64,000 nucleotides of DNA from Peptococcaceae bacterium. Lineage in GTDB: Bacteria > Bacillota > Desulfitobacteriia > Desulfitobacteriales > Syntrophobotulaceae. Below the pieces are notes generated by a model that worked only from the letters and a program-made list of their open reading frames with translations, did not search any database and was not told the DNA's origin. Location of the stretch: NCBI GenBank assembly GCA_012517475.1, contig JAAYUV010000020.1, positions 1 through 64,000 of the forward strand, written 5' to 3'. Within the stretch, counting starts at the first letter, position 1. Each line of letters opens with the position of its first letter. Position numbers and translations under genes: made by a program. Shown in pieces: positions 54,678 through 63,078 of this stretch.

Positions 54678-55223
54678 TTATTCTACTGTAATTTCATTGA
54701 TTTGATCTTCTTTGCCTGTATTCTTATTTTCGCTTTTCATATTGTTTTGCTCTTTCTCTGCAGGCTTTTCACGCATTTGCTCGGTAGCTGTTCTTACTTT
54801 GCTTCCGATTCCGTCTACAATGTCATTGATATTGACTTCTTCCCCTTCAACTTTTTTGATTCTGATTTTATAACCCATCAGATAAATTGCTATAAAGAGG
54901 ATGATATAAAGCCAGAATACGGGCATCGTAATCAGTACTGCGAGCAGAAGGATATTTACAGGAATGTTTAAGATAATATTTTCATCTTTTTCAATTATAA
55001 ATCTTGTTACAAATCCTTTTTGAATCAGTTCTTTAACTTTTTTCCCTAAGCCGCGGTTTTTTTCCGAGGAATAGCTTTTTGATTTGTGCCCGTGGTTTTT
55101 CTCAAACTCAATAATCGCTTCAATTAAGTCCCCATCGTGTTTGCTCAGCAATTCTTTTGCTTCTTGATAGCTGCAGTTTGTTCTTTTCCTCATTTCATCG
55201 ATTTGTTCCATACTAATACTCAT
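54678..55223 (-). CDS. DUF4342-like protein with UBA-type N-terminus
   Basis: About 181 residues: an N-terminal UBA-like helical motif (MEQIDEMRKRTNCSYQEAKELL), a basic region, one long hydrophobic segment near residues 90-120 (ILLLAVLITMPVFWLYIILFIAIYL) that can make two helices or a hairpin, and a charged, Asn/Glu-rich C-terminal tail. It fits DUF4342 proteins, whose function is unknown. ATG 55223 has GGAG 9 bases upstream. It precedes the two-component genes. Confidence 0.72.
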   Translation of the reverse strand: MSISMEQIDEMRKRTNCSYQEAKELLSKHDGDLIEAIIEFEKNHGHKSKSYSSEKNRGLGKKVKELIQKGFVTRFIIEKDENIILNIPVNILLLAVLITMPVFWLYIILFIAIYLMGYKIRIKKVEGEEVNINDIVDGIGSKVRTATEQMREKPAEKEQNNMKSENKNTGKEDQINEITVE

Positions 55224-55293
55224 TGCGATCAACTCCATTCTTGAATATGAACTTATTCTACCGCAATTTAATTAGATAGTACTTAATGAAAGA

Positions 55294-55770
55294 TTAGAAT
55301 TCGATTAGAGTTTTCCCGTAGCTTAACATCCGTTTTTCCGCAAAATCTGCCCATTTGCTTCCTGGTTGTCCATAATTGGCAAACGGGTGAATCGAGATTC
55401 CCCCTCTGGGCGTAAATGTACCGATTACTTCAATATATTTCGGATTCAGGAGTCTAATCAAGTCTTCCATGATAATATTGACAACATCCTCGTGAAAATC
55501 TCCATGGTTTCTAAAACTAAACAGATATAATTTTAACGACTTACTCTCAACAAGCTTTTTATCCGGTACATAGTAAATATGGATTGCTGCAAAATCCGGC
55601 TGGCCGGTCATGGGACACAAACTTGTAAACTCAGGACAGTCCAGCTTAACAAAATAATCATGGTCAGGGTGCTTATTATCAAAACATTCCAGTAGGTTCG
55701 GGCTATAATCATACGCATAGGTCGTTTTAGAACCCAAATGAGATAAACCCTCAATCCCTTTACCCTTCAT
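55294..55770 (-). CDS. queF: NADPH-dependent 7-cyano-7-deazaguanine reductase
   Basis: A 158-residue type I QueF that reduces preQ0 to preQ1 in queuosine synthesis. The nucleophilic Cys is in [13 protein letters not shown] near residue 52, and the NADPH-binding QueF motif reads [20 protein letters not shown]. Length is typical for the monodomain form. GGGAGG lies before ATG, inside the end of the transporter gene, and the two genes overlap by 11 bases. Confidence 0.95.
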   Translation of the reverse strand: MKGKGIEGLSHLGSKTTYAYDYSPNLLECFDNKHPDHDYFVKLDCPEFTSLCPMTGQPDFAAIHIYYVPDKKLVESKSLKLYLFSFRNHGDFHEDVVNIIMEDLIRLLNPKYIEVIGTFTPRGGISIHPFANYGQPGSKWADFAEKRMLSYGKTLIEF

Positions 55771-56299
55771 TTGCCTGAACCTCCCATCGGGTTTTAAAAA
55801 GCATTAACACAAGAATCCCAATCATTTGCATAGCGCTTTTCACGGTGAATTGGCCAAGTATGGCGTTCGGAATCGCTTCCCATGGCAGGAATCCCGAAAA
55901 TAATGGGGATAGTCCGATTACGATAAAAACCACGCTGTCTAAAAAACCGCTTATGATCCCGCTGGTAAATACCTTCTTTAAAAACGTTACTTTATAGCGT
56001 GTATAAATTTCCGTATCAACCGATTCAGAAAGCAGAAAGGAAATAGCAGAGGCGGCAGTTATGGCCAGGGTGTCCCCAAGAATTTTAGAAGTTACCGCCG
56101 AGAGGATCAAGGCGATGATAATTGCATAATAGGCTGACCTTCGCCCATATTTATTTTGGATCAGGTCCCGAAGAACAAGCGTTGCTCCAATCAACCAAGT
56201 CCCCCATGGAATCAGGAATGGCCCCAATTGCATGGGCGTAAATGAAGCGGTAATCACATTTGCGGTTACAATAGCGAGTAAGTATAAAATCAGAACCAT
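55760..56299 (-). CDS. Queuosine precursor transporter (YhhQ/VUT family)
   Basis: A 179-residue membrane protein of the VUT/YhhQ family with six hydrophobic segments and the [24 protein letters not shown] segment containing the family's conserved acidic-Arg positions. YhhQ imports preQ0/preQ1 (7-deazaguanines). Coupling with queF fits preQ0 uptake followed by reduction. ATG 56299 has GGGGAGG 6 bases upstream; the frame is open to 56353 through the leader. Confidence 0.9.
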   Translation of the reverse strand: MVLILYLLAIVTANVITASFTPMQLGPFLIPWGTWLIGATLVLRDLIQNKYGRRSAYYAIIIALILSAVTSKILGDTLAITAASAISFLLSESVDTEIYTRYKVTFLKKVFTSGIISGFLDSVVFIVIGLSPLFSGFLPWEAIPNAILGQFTVKSAMQMIGILVLMLFKTRWEVQANEG

Positions 56300-56329
56300 A
56301 TTGTCCTCCCCAGACTTATTTTTTATTAT

Positions 56330-56377
56330 AAAAAAAGAGGCAATCCGCCCCAAACATAAAACTACCGAAAGGTAGTT
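56330..56377 (-). promoter_or_regulatory. Structured leader with terminator-like hairpin before the queuosine transporter
   Basis: On the minus strand AACTACC-TTTC-GGTAGTT (56377-56360) is followed by GGGGC-GGATT-GCCTC (56351-56337) and seven T, just before the RBS of the transporter gene. This looks like an attenuator. A preQ1 riboswitch would make sense here, but I cannot match the sequence to the preQ1-I consensus. Confidence 0.45.
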
Positions 56378-56732
56378 CGTCCTAGTTTTGTTTAGAGACA
56401 GGATGGATTACGAACTGTCTTTTTTCACTTTGTGGTTCGAGCATAACATATGTGTGGAATGATGTAAATAGGTTAAAGACAATGGAGTTAATTATCTGCA
56501 AATATTCCTGATAATTAATACGATTAATTTTGCAGCCTAAATAATAGAGAAAATTCTCTATTATTTGACGAAATTCATAATTATATGTTTTTTTGATATC
56601 GCCATTTGTGTTTTTCATGTTAAAATATAGGGGTATCTGATGAAATTGAGGAATCAATCGCATGCATTTTATAATACAATATAGTATACATAAATTTTAT
56701 TATATTTTAATTTAACAGGGGTAGGTCAATCA

Positions 56733-57350
56733 GTGGAATACCAAATTGCCTATTTACTAAAACATTATGGCTACGTAGGAATTTTAATTGCACTCTCAGG
56801 AGGAATGATCGGTTTTCCGTTTCCTGATGAGGTACTCATGACTTTCGTAGGGTACCAGGTTACCAAAGGAAACATGGTTTATTCCTTGGCTATTGCCACT
56901 GCGTTTTTTGGCGCTACAGTCGGGATAACGTTCAGTTATATGCTGGGATATAAACTGGGATTACCCTTTTTAAAAAAATATGGACCAAAAGTAAATATTA
57001 CTGAAGAAAAAATTGAAAAAACCCATCAACTTTTCCTGCGATACGGAAGTATTTGGATTTTTATTGGGTACTTTATTCCCGGCGTCCGTCATATTAATGG
57101 TTACCTGGCAGGAATCGGAAATATGGGTTTGAGGAAATTTGGTATATTTGCTTATTCCGGGGCGCTAATTTGGAGTTTTACTTTTATTACATTAGGATAT
57201 AATTTAGGAGAACAGTGGTATGTGATTAGGAGAATCACAACTCATTATTGGAAGTATGGGTTTGCAGCCCTTATTTTCTTGGTTGTCATCGGTATGCTTA
57301 CATATTTTTTATTGAAAAACTACTGGAAGAAAAAGAATCCCGAAAATTAA
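56733..57350 (+). CDS. DedA family membrane protein
   Basis: A 205-residue DedA/SNARE-associated protein with the family's re-entrant region (FPFPDEVLMTFVGYQV), the FLRYGSIWIFIGYFIPGVRHINGYLAG segment with its conserved Arg, and C-terminal helices. DedA proteins are now linked to lipid-carrier flipping and membrane-potential maintenance. Start is GTG 56733 with AGGGG about 13 bases upstream. Single gene in an AT-rich setting. Confidence 0.9.
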   Translation: MEYQIAYLLKHYGYVGILIALSGGMIGFPFPDEVLMTFVGYQVTKGNMVYSLAIATAFFGATVGITFSYMLGYKLGLPFLKKYGPKVNITEEKIEKTHQLFLRYGSIWIFIGYFIPGVRHINGYLAGIGNMGLRKFGIFAYSGALIWSFTFITLGYNLGEQWYVIRRITTHYWKYGFAALIFLVVIGMLTYFLLKNYWKKKNPEN

Positions 57351-57781
57351 GGTTTATTAACTCATTCCATGGCCGTTGTTAATAATTATTTCAGTTTGAT
57401 AAAAAATATTGAATTTTATATAAAAAATTGTTTGTATATCTTGCTTTTTGTCGAAATTTGGGTTATAAATATTTTAGTACTTCAAAATTATACTCCTTTT
57501 ATATACAAATGATTTTTCGGAATCATTTGTTTTTTATTTCATTCACTTTTTTAGCATTTTTATTTGCAAAGTCTATTTGCTACTGTTGATGCCAGTAAAT
57601 ACATTTCTTCAAAGTATATTTCAAGCGAAATGCTTATAGTTTATGTGATTTTTTGTATTCACCATGCTCTGTAATGAAAACAAACCTGGCACCGGAAAAG
57701 CAGTGCCAGTTAGAATAGTTACCCTATTATTTTAAACTGACTTATTGTAATTAACTTTTAATAGATCCTAACATAATTAAA
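57351..57781. other. AT-rich intergenic region
   Basis: About 430 bases, strongly AT-rich, between convergent genes. Apart from the hairpin at 57686-57709, I see no gene, tRNA or clear promoter. Confidence 0.4.
57686..57709 (-). terminator. Terminator of the efflux operon
   Basis: CTGGCAC and GTGCCAG form a 7-bp stem; the minus strand continues GTTTGTTTTC. It lies about 70 bases after the stop of the TolC-like gene. Confidence 0.5.
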
Positions 57782-58738
57782 CTAGCTAAAAATTAAACCT
57801 CTCATAGCCCATTGATATCTTTGATATGCAATATATAAATTATCTTTAGCTTTAGATGTATCAGCCAATTTACCGGTCCAGGTATATTCTGCACTTACAA
57901 AATCAAGTTGACTCAGTATTCCGTAGCTTAATTTTTTACGGGCAATTTCATAATCGTGCTGGGCAATATCTGCAAGCTTCTGAGAGTTTTGATAATTTTC
58001 CAGGGCATCTTTCAGTGCCTTATAAATATTATAAAAAGAATCTTTAAATTGCATTTTAACAATATCTTTTTCTCTTTGATCCTTTCCTGATCCCGGTAAT
58101 TCAACTATTTTGATATCATAGCTTTGTAGTCTAGCAACTTCATAATCTGTGTCAAAATCTATAGCACGGATTTTATTTAAATCAGGTTCAGGAACAGACT
58201 CAATGGTAAGTGGAGTACTTACATCTTGATTGAGGCTCAAATTGAAGTCTCTAAGTGCCTTACTCAAATCATCTTGCGCTTTTACAGTGACCCTTTTTTG
58301 ATCAGACAATGCGTTTTCAGCCTTAACCTTATCTTCTTTGGATGCCCTGCCCACGCTTTCTTTTAAAGTAGTAATTTTTAACTGATAAGCAAGCTGGGCT
58401 TCCTTGGTCTGGCTTAAATAGAGATCTCTTTTTAATTGGTTATAATCGGCGAAAGCTTTCTGCTTATTCCATACAATTTGCAGGTTGGATTTAGAGGTAT
58501 TATAGCCCTGAGTAACAATGCCTGCGCCCCAGGAATTGGTTTTATCTGCGTTGTCTACTGTATTAGCATATGATTTATTATTATTTTGTACATCTGGATT
58601 TCTACCAATAATTAATTCCTCTATCTTATCAAATGGCAGGGAATAAACCGGGTCCAAACAAAAGGCCTGAAATGGGAATGCAAGTAACATAATACAACTT
58701 AGAACTAAAACAGTAATTTTCTTTAATGATTTTTTCAT
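57782..58738 (-). CDS. TolC-family-like secreted coiled-coil protein
   Basis: A 318-residue protein with an N-terminal signal peptide (cleavage after about AFC, residue 27) and long helical stretches containing the TolC-type C-terminal pattern (ALENYQNSQKLADIAQHDYEIARKKLSYG, then LDFVSAEYTW). TolC proteins form outer-membrane exit ducts; this one is about 100 residues shorter than E. coli TolC and comes from an apparently monoderm organism. It may act as a surface or adaptor extension of the pump. GGAGGG precedes ATG; it ends the efflux operon. Confidence 0.75.
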   Translation of the reverse strand: MKKSLKKITVLVLSCIMLLAFPFQAFCLDPVYSLPFDKIEELIIGRNPDVQNNNKSYANTVDNADKTNSWGAGIVTQGYNTSKSNLQIVWNKQKAFADYNQLKRDLYLSQTKEAQLAYQLKITTLKESVGRASKEDKVKAENALSDQKRVTVKAQDDLSKALRDFNLSLNQDVSTPLTIESVPEPDLNKIRAIDFDTDYEVARLQSYDIKIVELPGSGKDQREKDIVKMQFKDSFYNIYKALKDALENYQNSQKLADIAQHDYEIARKKLSYGILSQLDFVSAEYTWTGKLADTSKAKDNLYIAYQRYQWAMRGLIFS

Positions 58739-58764
58739 TCGTCACCCTCCTCTGTTATCGCCTG

Positions 58765-60078
58765 TTATTCGTATCTTAACGCTTCGATCGGATCCAATTT
58801 CGCTGCTTTGTTGGCCGGGTAATACCCGAAAAATACTCCTATTGCCATGGAAAAAATCACACTGCCCAAGGTTACCAGGACAGAAACCGTAACGGGGGCT
58901 TTTAGCACCACAGAGACAACAGCCCCTACCGTCGTGCCTAAAATGATGCCGATGATCCCGCCCACTCCGGAGATAATAGCTGCTTCCGTAATAAATTGAA
59001 AACGGATATGGAAGTTCTTGGCGCCTAACGCTTTTCTTGTTCCGATTTCCCTTGTTCTTTCCGTTACCGACACCAGCATGATGTTCATAACCCCGATACC
59101 GCCTACTAATAATGAAATCCCGGCGATAAAGGCAATTGCTAATTTGATGGAGTTTAGTACATCCATAATGGAGCTTAACTGGGTTTCCAAGCTGTTGACC
59201 CGCGGACCCCAAAGCTTATTATTTTTATAGACTTCATCAAAGTATGTTTGCAGCTGGGTGGTAAAATTAATAATACTGCTGCTGTCACCTTTGGCTACTA
59301 CCGTGATGGAAGAGTAATTTTGCTGGCTCGCTCCCAGCTTGGAAGTCGTAACAGGAATGTACAGGTTTGTACTAACATCTTCTTCGGAAACCGTGCTCAC
59401 CTGCATAGAAGATGTCTCATATTTGTACACACCGACAATCGTATAAATTTCAATCGTATTTGTTTTATAAACTTTGATTTGTTGGGAGATAGGATCGGCT
59501 CCATTGGGAAATATGCTTTTTACTAATCTGTCCGATACTACAGCAACATTCCGGTAATTATTCATATCATTTTGGTTTAAATACCGCCCCTGAAGAATGT
59601 TCATGTTGCTGGAAAGCAAGTAATCGGGATTAGTTCCTGAGATGGATACATTGGCATATTTTTCGCCGTCTTTGACGGTTGCGCTGCCAACAGAATTGGT
59701 CAGGGCAACACCCGTAATATTATTGGGAAATTCTTCTTTCAACTTATTAATCATACTCAAAGAAATAAGGTCGGAATCCTCGGGTCTGGAAGAATTCCCA
59801 CTTCCTCTTATTTGTCCTCCCTGCGGGGGGCCACCGCCGCCGAGAAATGGTATTCCGCCTCCAAAGGACCGTTGCGTTTTTTCCCGGATAAATACCGTGA
59901 TATTATTGGTTCCAAAAGAAGATAAATTTGAATTAACCGAAGCTGTCATGGCATTCCCGATAGTAACAATAGCAATGACCGACGTAATCCCGATGATAAT
60001 TCCGAGCATTGTCAGCAAGGCCCTCATTTTATTTGCTCTTAAAGACGCAATCGCCAGAAGGACATTTTCCCAAATCAT
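58765..60078 (-). CDS. MacB-like ABC transporter permease
   Basis: A 437-residue FtsX/MacB permease: helix 1 at about residues 18-42, a large extracytoplasmic MacB_PCD domain with a Gly-rich insert near 70-90 (GGGIPFLGGGGPPQGG), and three C-terminal helices with RTREIGTRKALGAK near 348. It works as a mechanotransmitter to move substrates outside the membrane with the adaptor. ATGA overlap with the ATPase gene. Confidence 0.92.
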   Translation of the reverse strand: MIWENVLLAIASLRANKMRALLTMLGIIIGITSVIAIVTIGNAMTASVNSNLSSFGTNNITVFIREKTQRSFGGGIPFLGGGGPPQGGQIRGSGNSSRPEDSDLISLSMINKLKEEFPNNITGVALTNSVGSATVKDGEKYANVSISGTNPDYLLSSNMNILQGRYLNQNDMNNYRNVAVVSDRLVKSIFPNGADPISQQIKVYKTNTIEIYTIVGVYKYETSSMQVSTVSEEDVSTNLYIPVTTSKLGASQQNYSSITVVAKGDSSSIINFTTQLQTYFDEVYKNNKLWGPRVNSLETQLSSIMDVLNSIKLAIAFIAGISLLVGGIGVMNIMLVSVTERTREIGTRKALGAKNFHIRFQFITEAAIISGVGGIIGIILGTTVGAVVSVVLKAPVTVSVLVTLGSVIFSMAIGVFFGYYPANKAAKLDPIEALRYE

Positions 60079-60788
60079 GCCCTCACCCCCACTTCTGTCT
60101 TTTGGGAATGATTAAGACGATCACCAATGATTCTTCCATCACTGAGGGTAACAATTCTTTCCGTTTGTTCGGCTAATTCAGGATTATGCGTGATGAGTAC
60201 AATGGTTCTGTGTTCTTCCCGATGAATTTTTAAAAAGATATCCATCACCAATTTCCCTGTCTGAGAATCCAAAGCGCCTGTCGGTTCATCGGCTAGGATG
60301 ATAGCCGGATCATTAGCCAGGGCTCTGGCAATTGCTACCCTTTGCTTTTGACCGCCGGATAATTCATTGGGCATATGGGTCATTCTGTCTCCCATCCCAA
60401 CAAGCTCCAATAATTCTTCGGCTTTCTTTCTTCTTTCACTTTTGCCCACCCCCATATAAAACAGAGGCAGTTCAACGTTATTTAAAGCCGTAGTCCTGGG
60501 AATGAGATTAAATGTTTGAAAAACAAAACCGATCTTTTTGTTGCGCACCTCAGACAGCTCGTTTTCTGTCATTTCTTGAATAGGTATTCCGTCCAGCACA
60601 TAGGTCCCTGATGTTGGCCGGTCCAAAGCGCCAATAATGTTCATTAACGTACTTTTACCTGACCCGGAAGCGCCGACAACAGATATAAATTGACCTTCTT
60701 GAATACTTAAGGATATATCTTTCAAGATCGTAAGTTCATTCGGCATTCCTACATAATATTTTTTGATTAGATTGCTGATCTCAATCAT
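60075..60788 (-). CDS. MacB/LolD-type ABC transporter ATPase
   Basis: A 237-residue ATPase with Walker A GASGSGKST near residue 39, LSGGQKQR near 142 and Walker B IILADEPTGALD near 163, typical of the MacB/LolD/FtsE group. It overlaps the permease gene by 4 bases and follows the adaptor gene by 48 bases. Confidence 0.94.
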   Translation of the reverse strand: MIEISNLIKKYYVGMPNELTILKDISLSIQEGQFISVVGASGSGKSTLMNIIGALDRPTSGTYVLDGIPIQEMTENELSEVRNKKIGFVFQTFNLIPRTTALNNVELPLFYMGVGKSERRKKAEELLELVGMGDRMTHMPNELSGGQKQRVAIARALANDPAIILADEPTGALDSQTGKLVMDIFLKIHREEHRTIVLITHNPELAEQTERIVTLSDGRIIGDRLNHSQKTEVGVRA

Positions 60789-60836
60789 TATACACCATCC
60801 CGTCGCCGTATTTTGCGTCTTTATCGATGGCTATCA

Positions 60837-62216
60837 CTATCTCGCAGCGCTGTTTCCTCCGGAGGAAGCAGATCCGCCAGATGCACCTGTTCCGCCTGAA
60901 GATCTTGTCCCTGATCCTGTTCCACCTGATGATCCTGACCCGCCCGATGTTCGAGTTCCCCCGGAAGATGATCCTCCGCTTCCATTCGATCCTGTTCCCC
61001 CCGGCGCCTTTGTTCCACTGCCGGTTCCGCTCAATTCATTTTGAGAGATAACCTGACCCACGGTGACTTTGCTCGGTTTGGTAATCACTTTCATACCTTC
61101 CTGCAGCCCATCCCCTGAAATTTCCATGCTGGTGGCTGTCTCAATTCCTGTGGTGACAGGCACTTCAACAACCTTATTACTGCTATCCAGAATATAGATT
61201 GAGTTCTGATTATTCTTGGATACCACCGCATCAAAGGGTACGGAAAAAACATTATCTTTCGATTGAAGAATGATCTGCAGAAATGCATTCATCCCTATTT
61301 TCATCAAAGGATCTCTTTCCTCGATTTTAACCTTAATTTCGAATTCAACATTGGTAGAAGACGAAGATGATGAGGAAGAAGAGGAGGAGGAGGAGGACGA
61401 AGTCACGGCTTTCGGTGCTATCCAGGACACTTTTCCTTTATAAGTTTTGTTGCCGGTAACATTGGTACTGATTAAGACATCCTGGCCGACTTTGACACTG
61501 CCGATATTGAATTCCTTAACCTTGGTAGTGACATATAAATCTTCCGTATCTTCCACGACAAAGGCAACCCCTTCGGGGGGTTTTAAGCCAACTTCCGCAT
61601 CCTTTTGGGTGACGGTGCCGTCAATCGGCGCAACAAGATTTCCTTCTGACAGTTGTTTTTTAAGGTCGTTATAACTTGTTTCCGCATTCCGGTAAGTTTC
61701 TTTGGCATTTTCATAGGCAGTAAGAGAGGTGTTCAGATCTTTTTCCGTAACACCGCCGTCTTTAAAGAGAAGTTGGTTAATCTGATAATCCTTTTCTTTC
61801 GCATCCAGATCTCTTTTGGCTGAATTAAGAGTTGCCTGAGCTTTATCAAAACTGGTGTAGACCGTAGTCATATCCAAAGAGGCCATTAAATCTCCTTTTT
61901 TCACTTTATCTCCGACTTCAACGTAGATCTTCTCAATTGGGCAGCTCACGCTGGAAGAAACATTTTCCACTTTGGCACTGTAAATTGTGCCTGAAGAAGA
62001 AAGGCTGTTGACTAAGGTTCCCTTCTTTAAATTTGTAGTTTCCACTACGGTAGCAACAACTGTTTTAGTAGGAAATACAAATTTTTTAACCGCCACTCCT
62101 GTCCCAATTAATACAACAATAAGAATCGCAGCGATGATAACTCTTTTCTTAGATGGTTTTTTGGTGAATTTCCTCGTCAATATTCCCGGCAAATTCTCGG
62201 CAAGTTTTACTTTCAC
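60837..62216 (-). CDS. MacA/HlyD-type membrane fusion adaptor with low-complexity tracts
   Basis: About 459 residues: one membrane anchor near 25-45, biotinyl-lipoyl and coiled-coil hairpin regions (VGDKVKKGDLMASLDMT; long helix around 100-190) and beta-barrel domains. It joins the MacB-like pump to an external duct. GTG 62216 is chosen because GGAGG lies 7 bases upstream; the frame is open to 62258. Two oddities: a run of about 15 Ser residues interrupts the beta-barrel region near residue 280, and the last 65 residues are almost only Gly, Ser, Thr and Ala. Confidence 0.88.
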   Translation of the reverse strand: MKVKLAENLPGILTRKFTKKPSKKRVIIAAILIVVLIGTGVAVKKFVFPTKTVVATVVETTNLKKGTLVNSLSSSGTIYSAKVENVSSSVSCPIEKIYVEVGDKVKKGDLMASLDMTTVYTSFDKAQATLNSAKRDLDAKEKDYQINQLLFKDGGVTEKDLNTSLTAYENAKETYRNAETSYNDLKKQLSEGNLVAPIDGTVTQKDAEVGLKPPEGVAFVVEDTEDLYVTTKVKEFNIGSVKVGQDVLISTNVTGNKTYKGKVSWIAPKAVTSSSSSSSSSSSSSSSTNVEFEIKVKIEERDPLMKIGMNAFLQIILQSKDNVFSVPFDAVVSKNNQNSIYILDSSNKVVEVPVTTGIETATSMEISGDGLQEGMKVITKPSKVTVGQVISQNELSGTGSGTKAPGGTGSNGSGGSSSGGTRTSGGSGSSGGTGSGTRSSGGTGASGGSASSGGNSAAR

Positions 62217-62388
62217 TTGAATTCCTCCACTTCCGTTTTGTACATCACGATGGTCCATTAATTATGTAGATTGTGGATAAGTTAATAAATCTTGTTAATC
62301 GTTATTACCAGTAAAAATTTTACTCCATACATATTAAAATGGGATTAATAAACTATAAACAATCTATAAACACATGCTTAAAGATAGC

Positions 62389-63078
62389 TTAAACCTTAAA
62401 CCTGTATCCGGCCCCCCACACGGTTTCAATATATTGGGGATCGGATGAGTCGGCTTCAATCTTTTCCCTGATCCGGTTGATATGTACTGCGACCGTGGAA
62501 TGATCTCCATAGGAATCCAATCCCCAGATAGAATAAAAGAGCTTATCCTTGCTAAATACAATATTCGGGTTCTCAGCTAAAAACAAGAGAACATCAAATT
62601 CTTTATTCGGCAGGGATATCTCCTGGTTATCCAAAAATACCCGGCGTGAATTCTTTTCAATTCGTAACTTGCCAATTACGATTTCCTCTTTTTTGTCAAT
62701 TTGGTTAGAGACCAGCCTGTCATACCTTTTGATGTGGGCATTTACCCGGGCAACGAGTTCTGAAGGCTCAAACGGTTTAACAATATAATCCGCTGCACCC
62801 AGGCCAAAGCCTTTAATCTTGTCAATGTTTTCACTTTTTGCCGAAACCAAAAGGATGGGAATGTCCTTCTTCTGGCTGATCTGCTGACAAATTTTGAACC
62901 CATCCGTAAAAGGAAGCATAATGTCCAAAATAATCAAGCTGTAGTCTTTTTGTAAAGCCATCTCAAGACCGTCATCCCCGGTAAGGGCAATATCTACGAG
63001 GTAATTATTGGCCTCAAGGTAATCCCTCTCCAATTCCGCTATTTTTTTGTCGTCCTCTACGATTAAAATCTTTTTCAT
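62389..63078 (-). CDS. OmpR-family response regulator
   Basis: A 229-residue regulator: receiver with IVEDD, phospho-Asp in LIILDIMLPF and Lys in ADYIVKPF, then a winged helix (LPNKEFDVLLFLAENPN, YSIWGLDSYGDHSTVAVHINRIREKI, TVWGAGYRF). The start ATG 63078 overlaps the kinase stop (ATGA). It lies directly upstream of the efflux operon and probably controls it, as in BceRS- or VncRS-like pairs. Confidence 0.93.
   Translation of the reverse strand: MKKILIVEDDKKIAELERDYLEANNYLVDIALTGDDGLEMALQKDYSLIILDIMLPFTDGFKICQQISQKKDIPILLVSAKSENIDKIKGFGLGAADYIVKPFEPSELVARVNAHIKRYDRLVSNQIDKKEEIVIGKLRIEKNSRRVFLDNQEISLPNKEFDVLLFLAENPNIVFSKDKLFYSIWGLDSYGDHSTVAVHINRIREKIEADSSDPQYIETVWGAGYRFKV

Noticed and set aside
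56382-56663. 93-codon minus-strand open frame upstream of the queuosine transporter
   Set aside because: AT-rich, no RBS before either ATG, no family recognised, and it covers the region where the leader and promoters of the divergent genes should lie. Cannot be excluded fully.
58742-59212. 156-codon minus-strand frame inside the MacB-like permease gene
   Set aside because: Shadow frame, rich in Cys, His, Arg and Gly from the alternate reading of the permease.
60763-61044. Plus-strand Pro/Asp-rich open frames opposite the adaptor C-terminus
   Set aside because: Antisense reading of the Gly/Ser low-complexity tail, which naturally gives Pro-rich frames.
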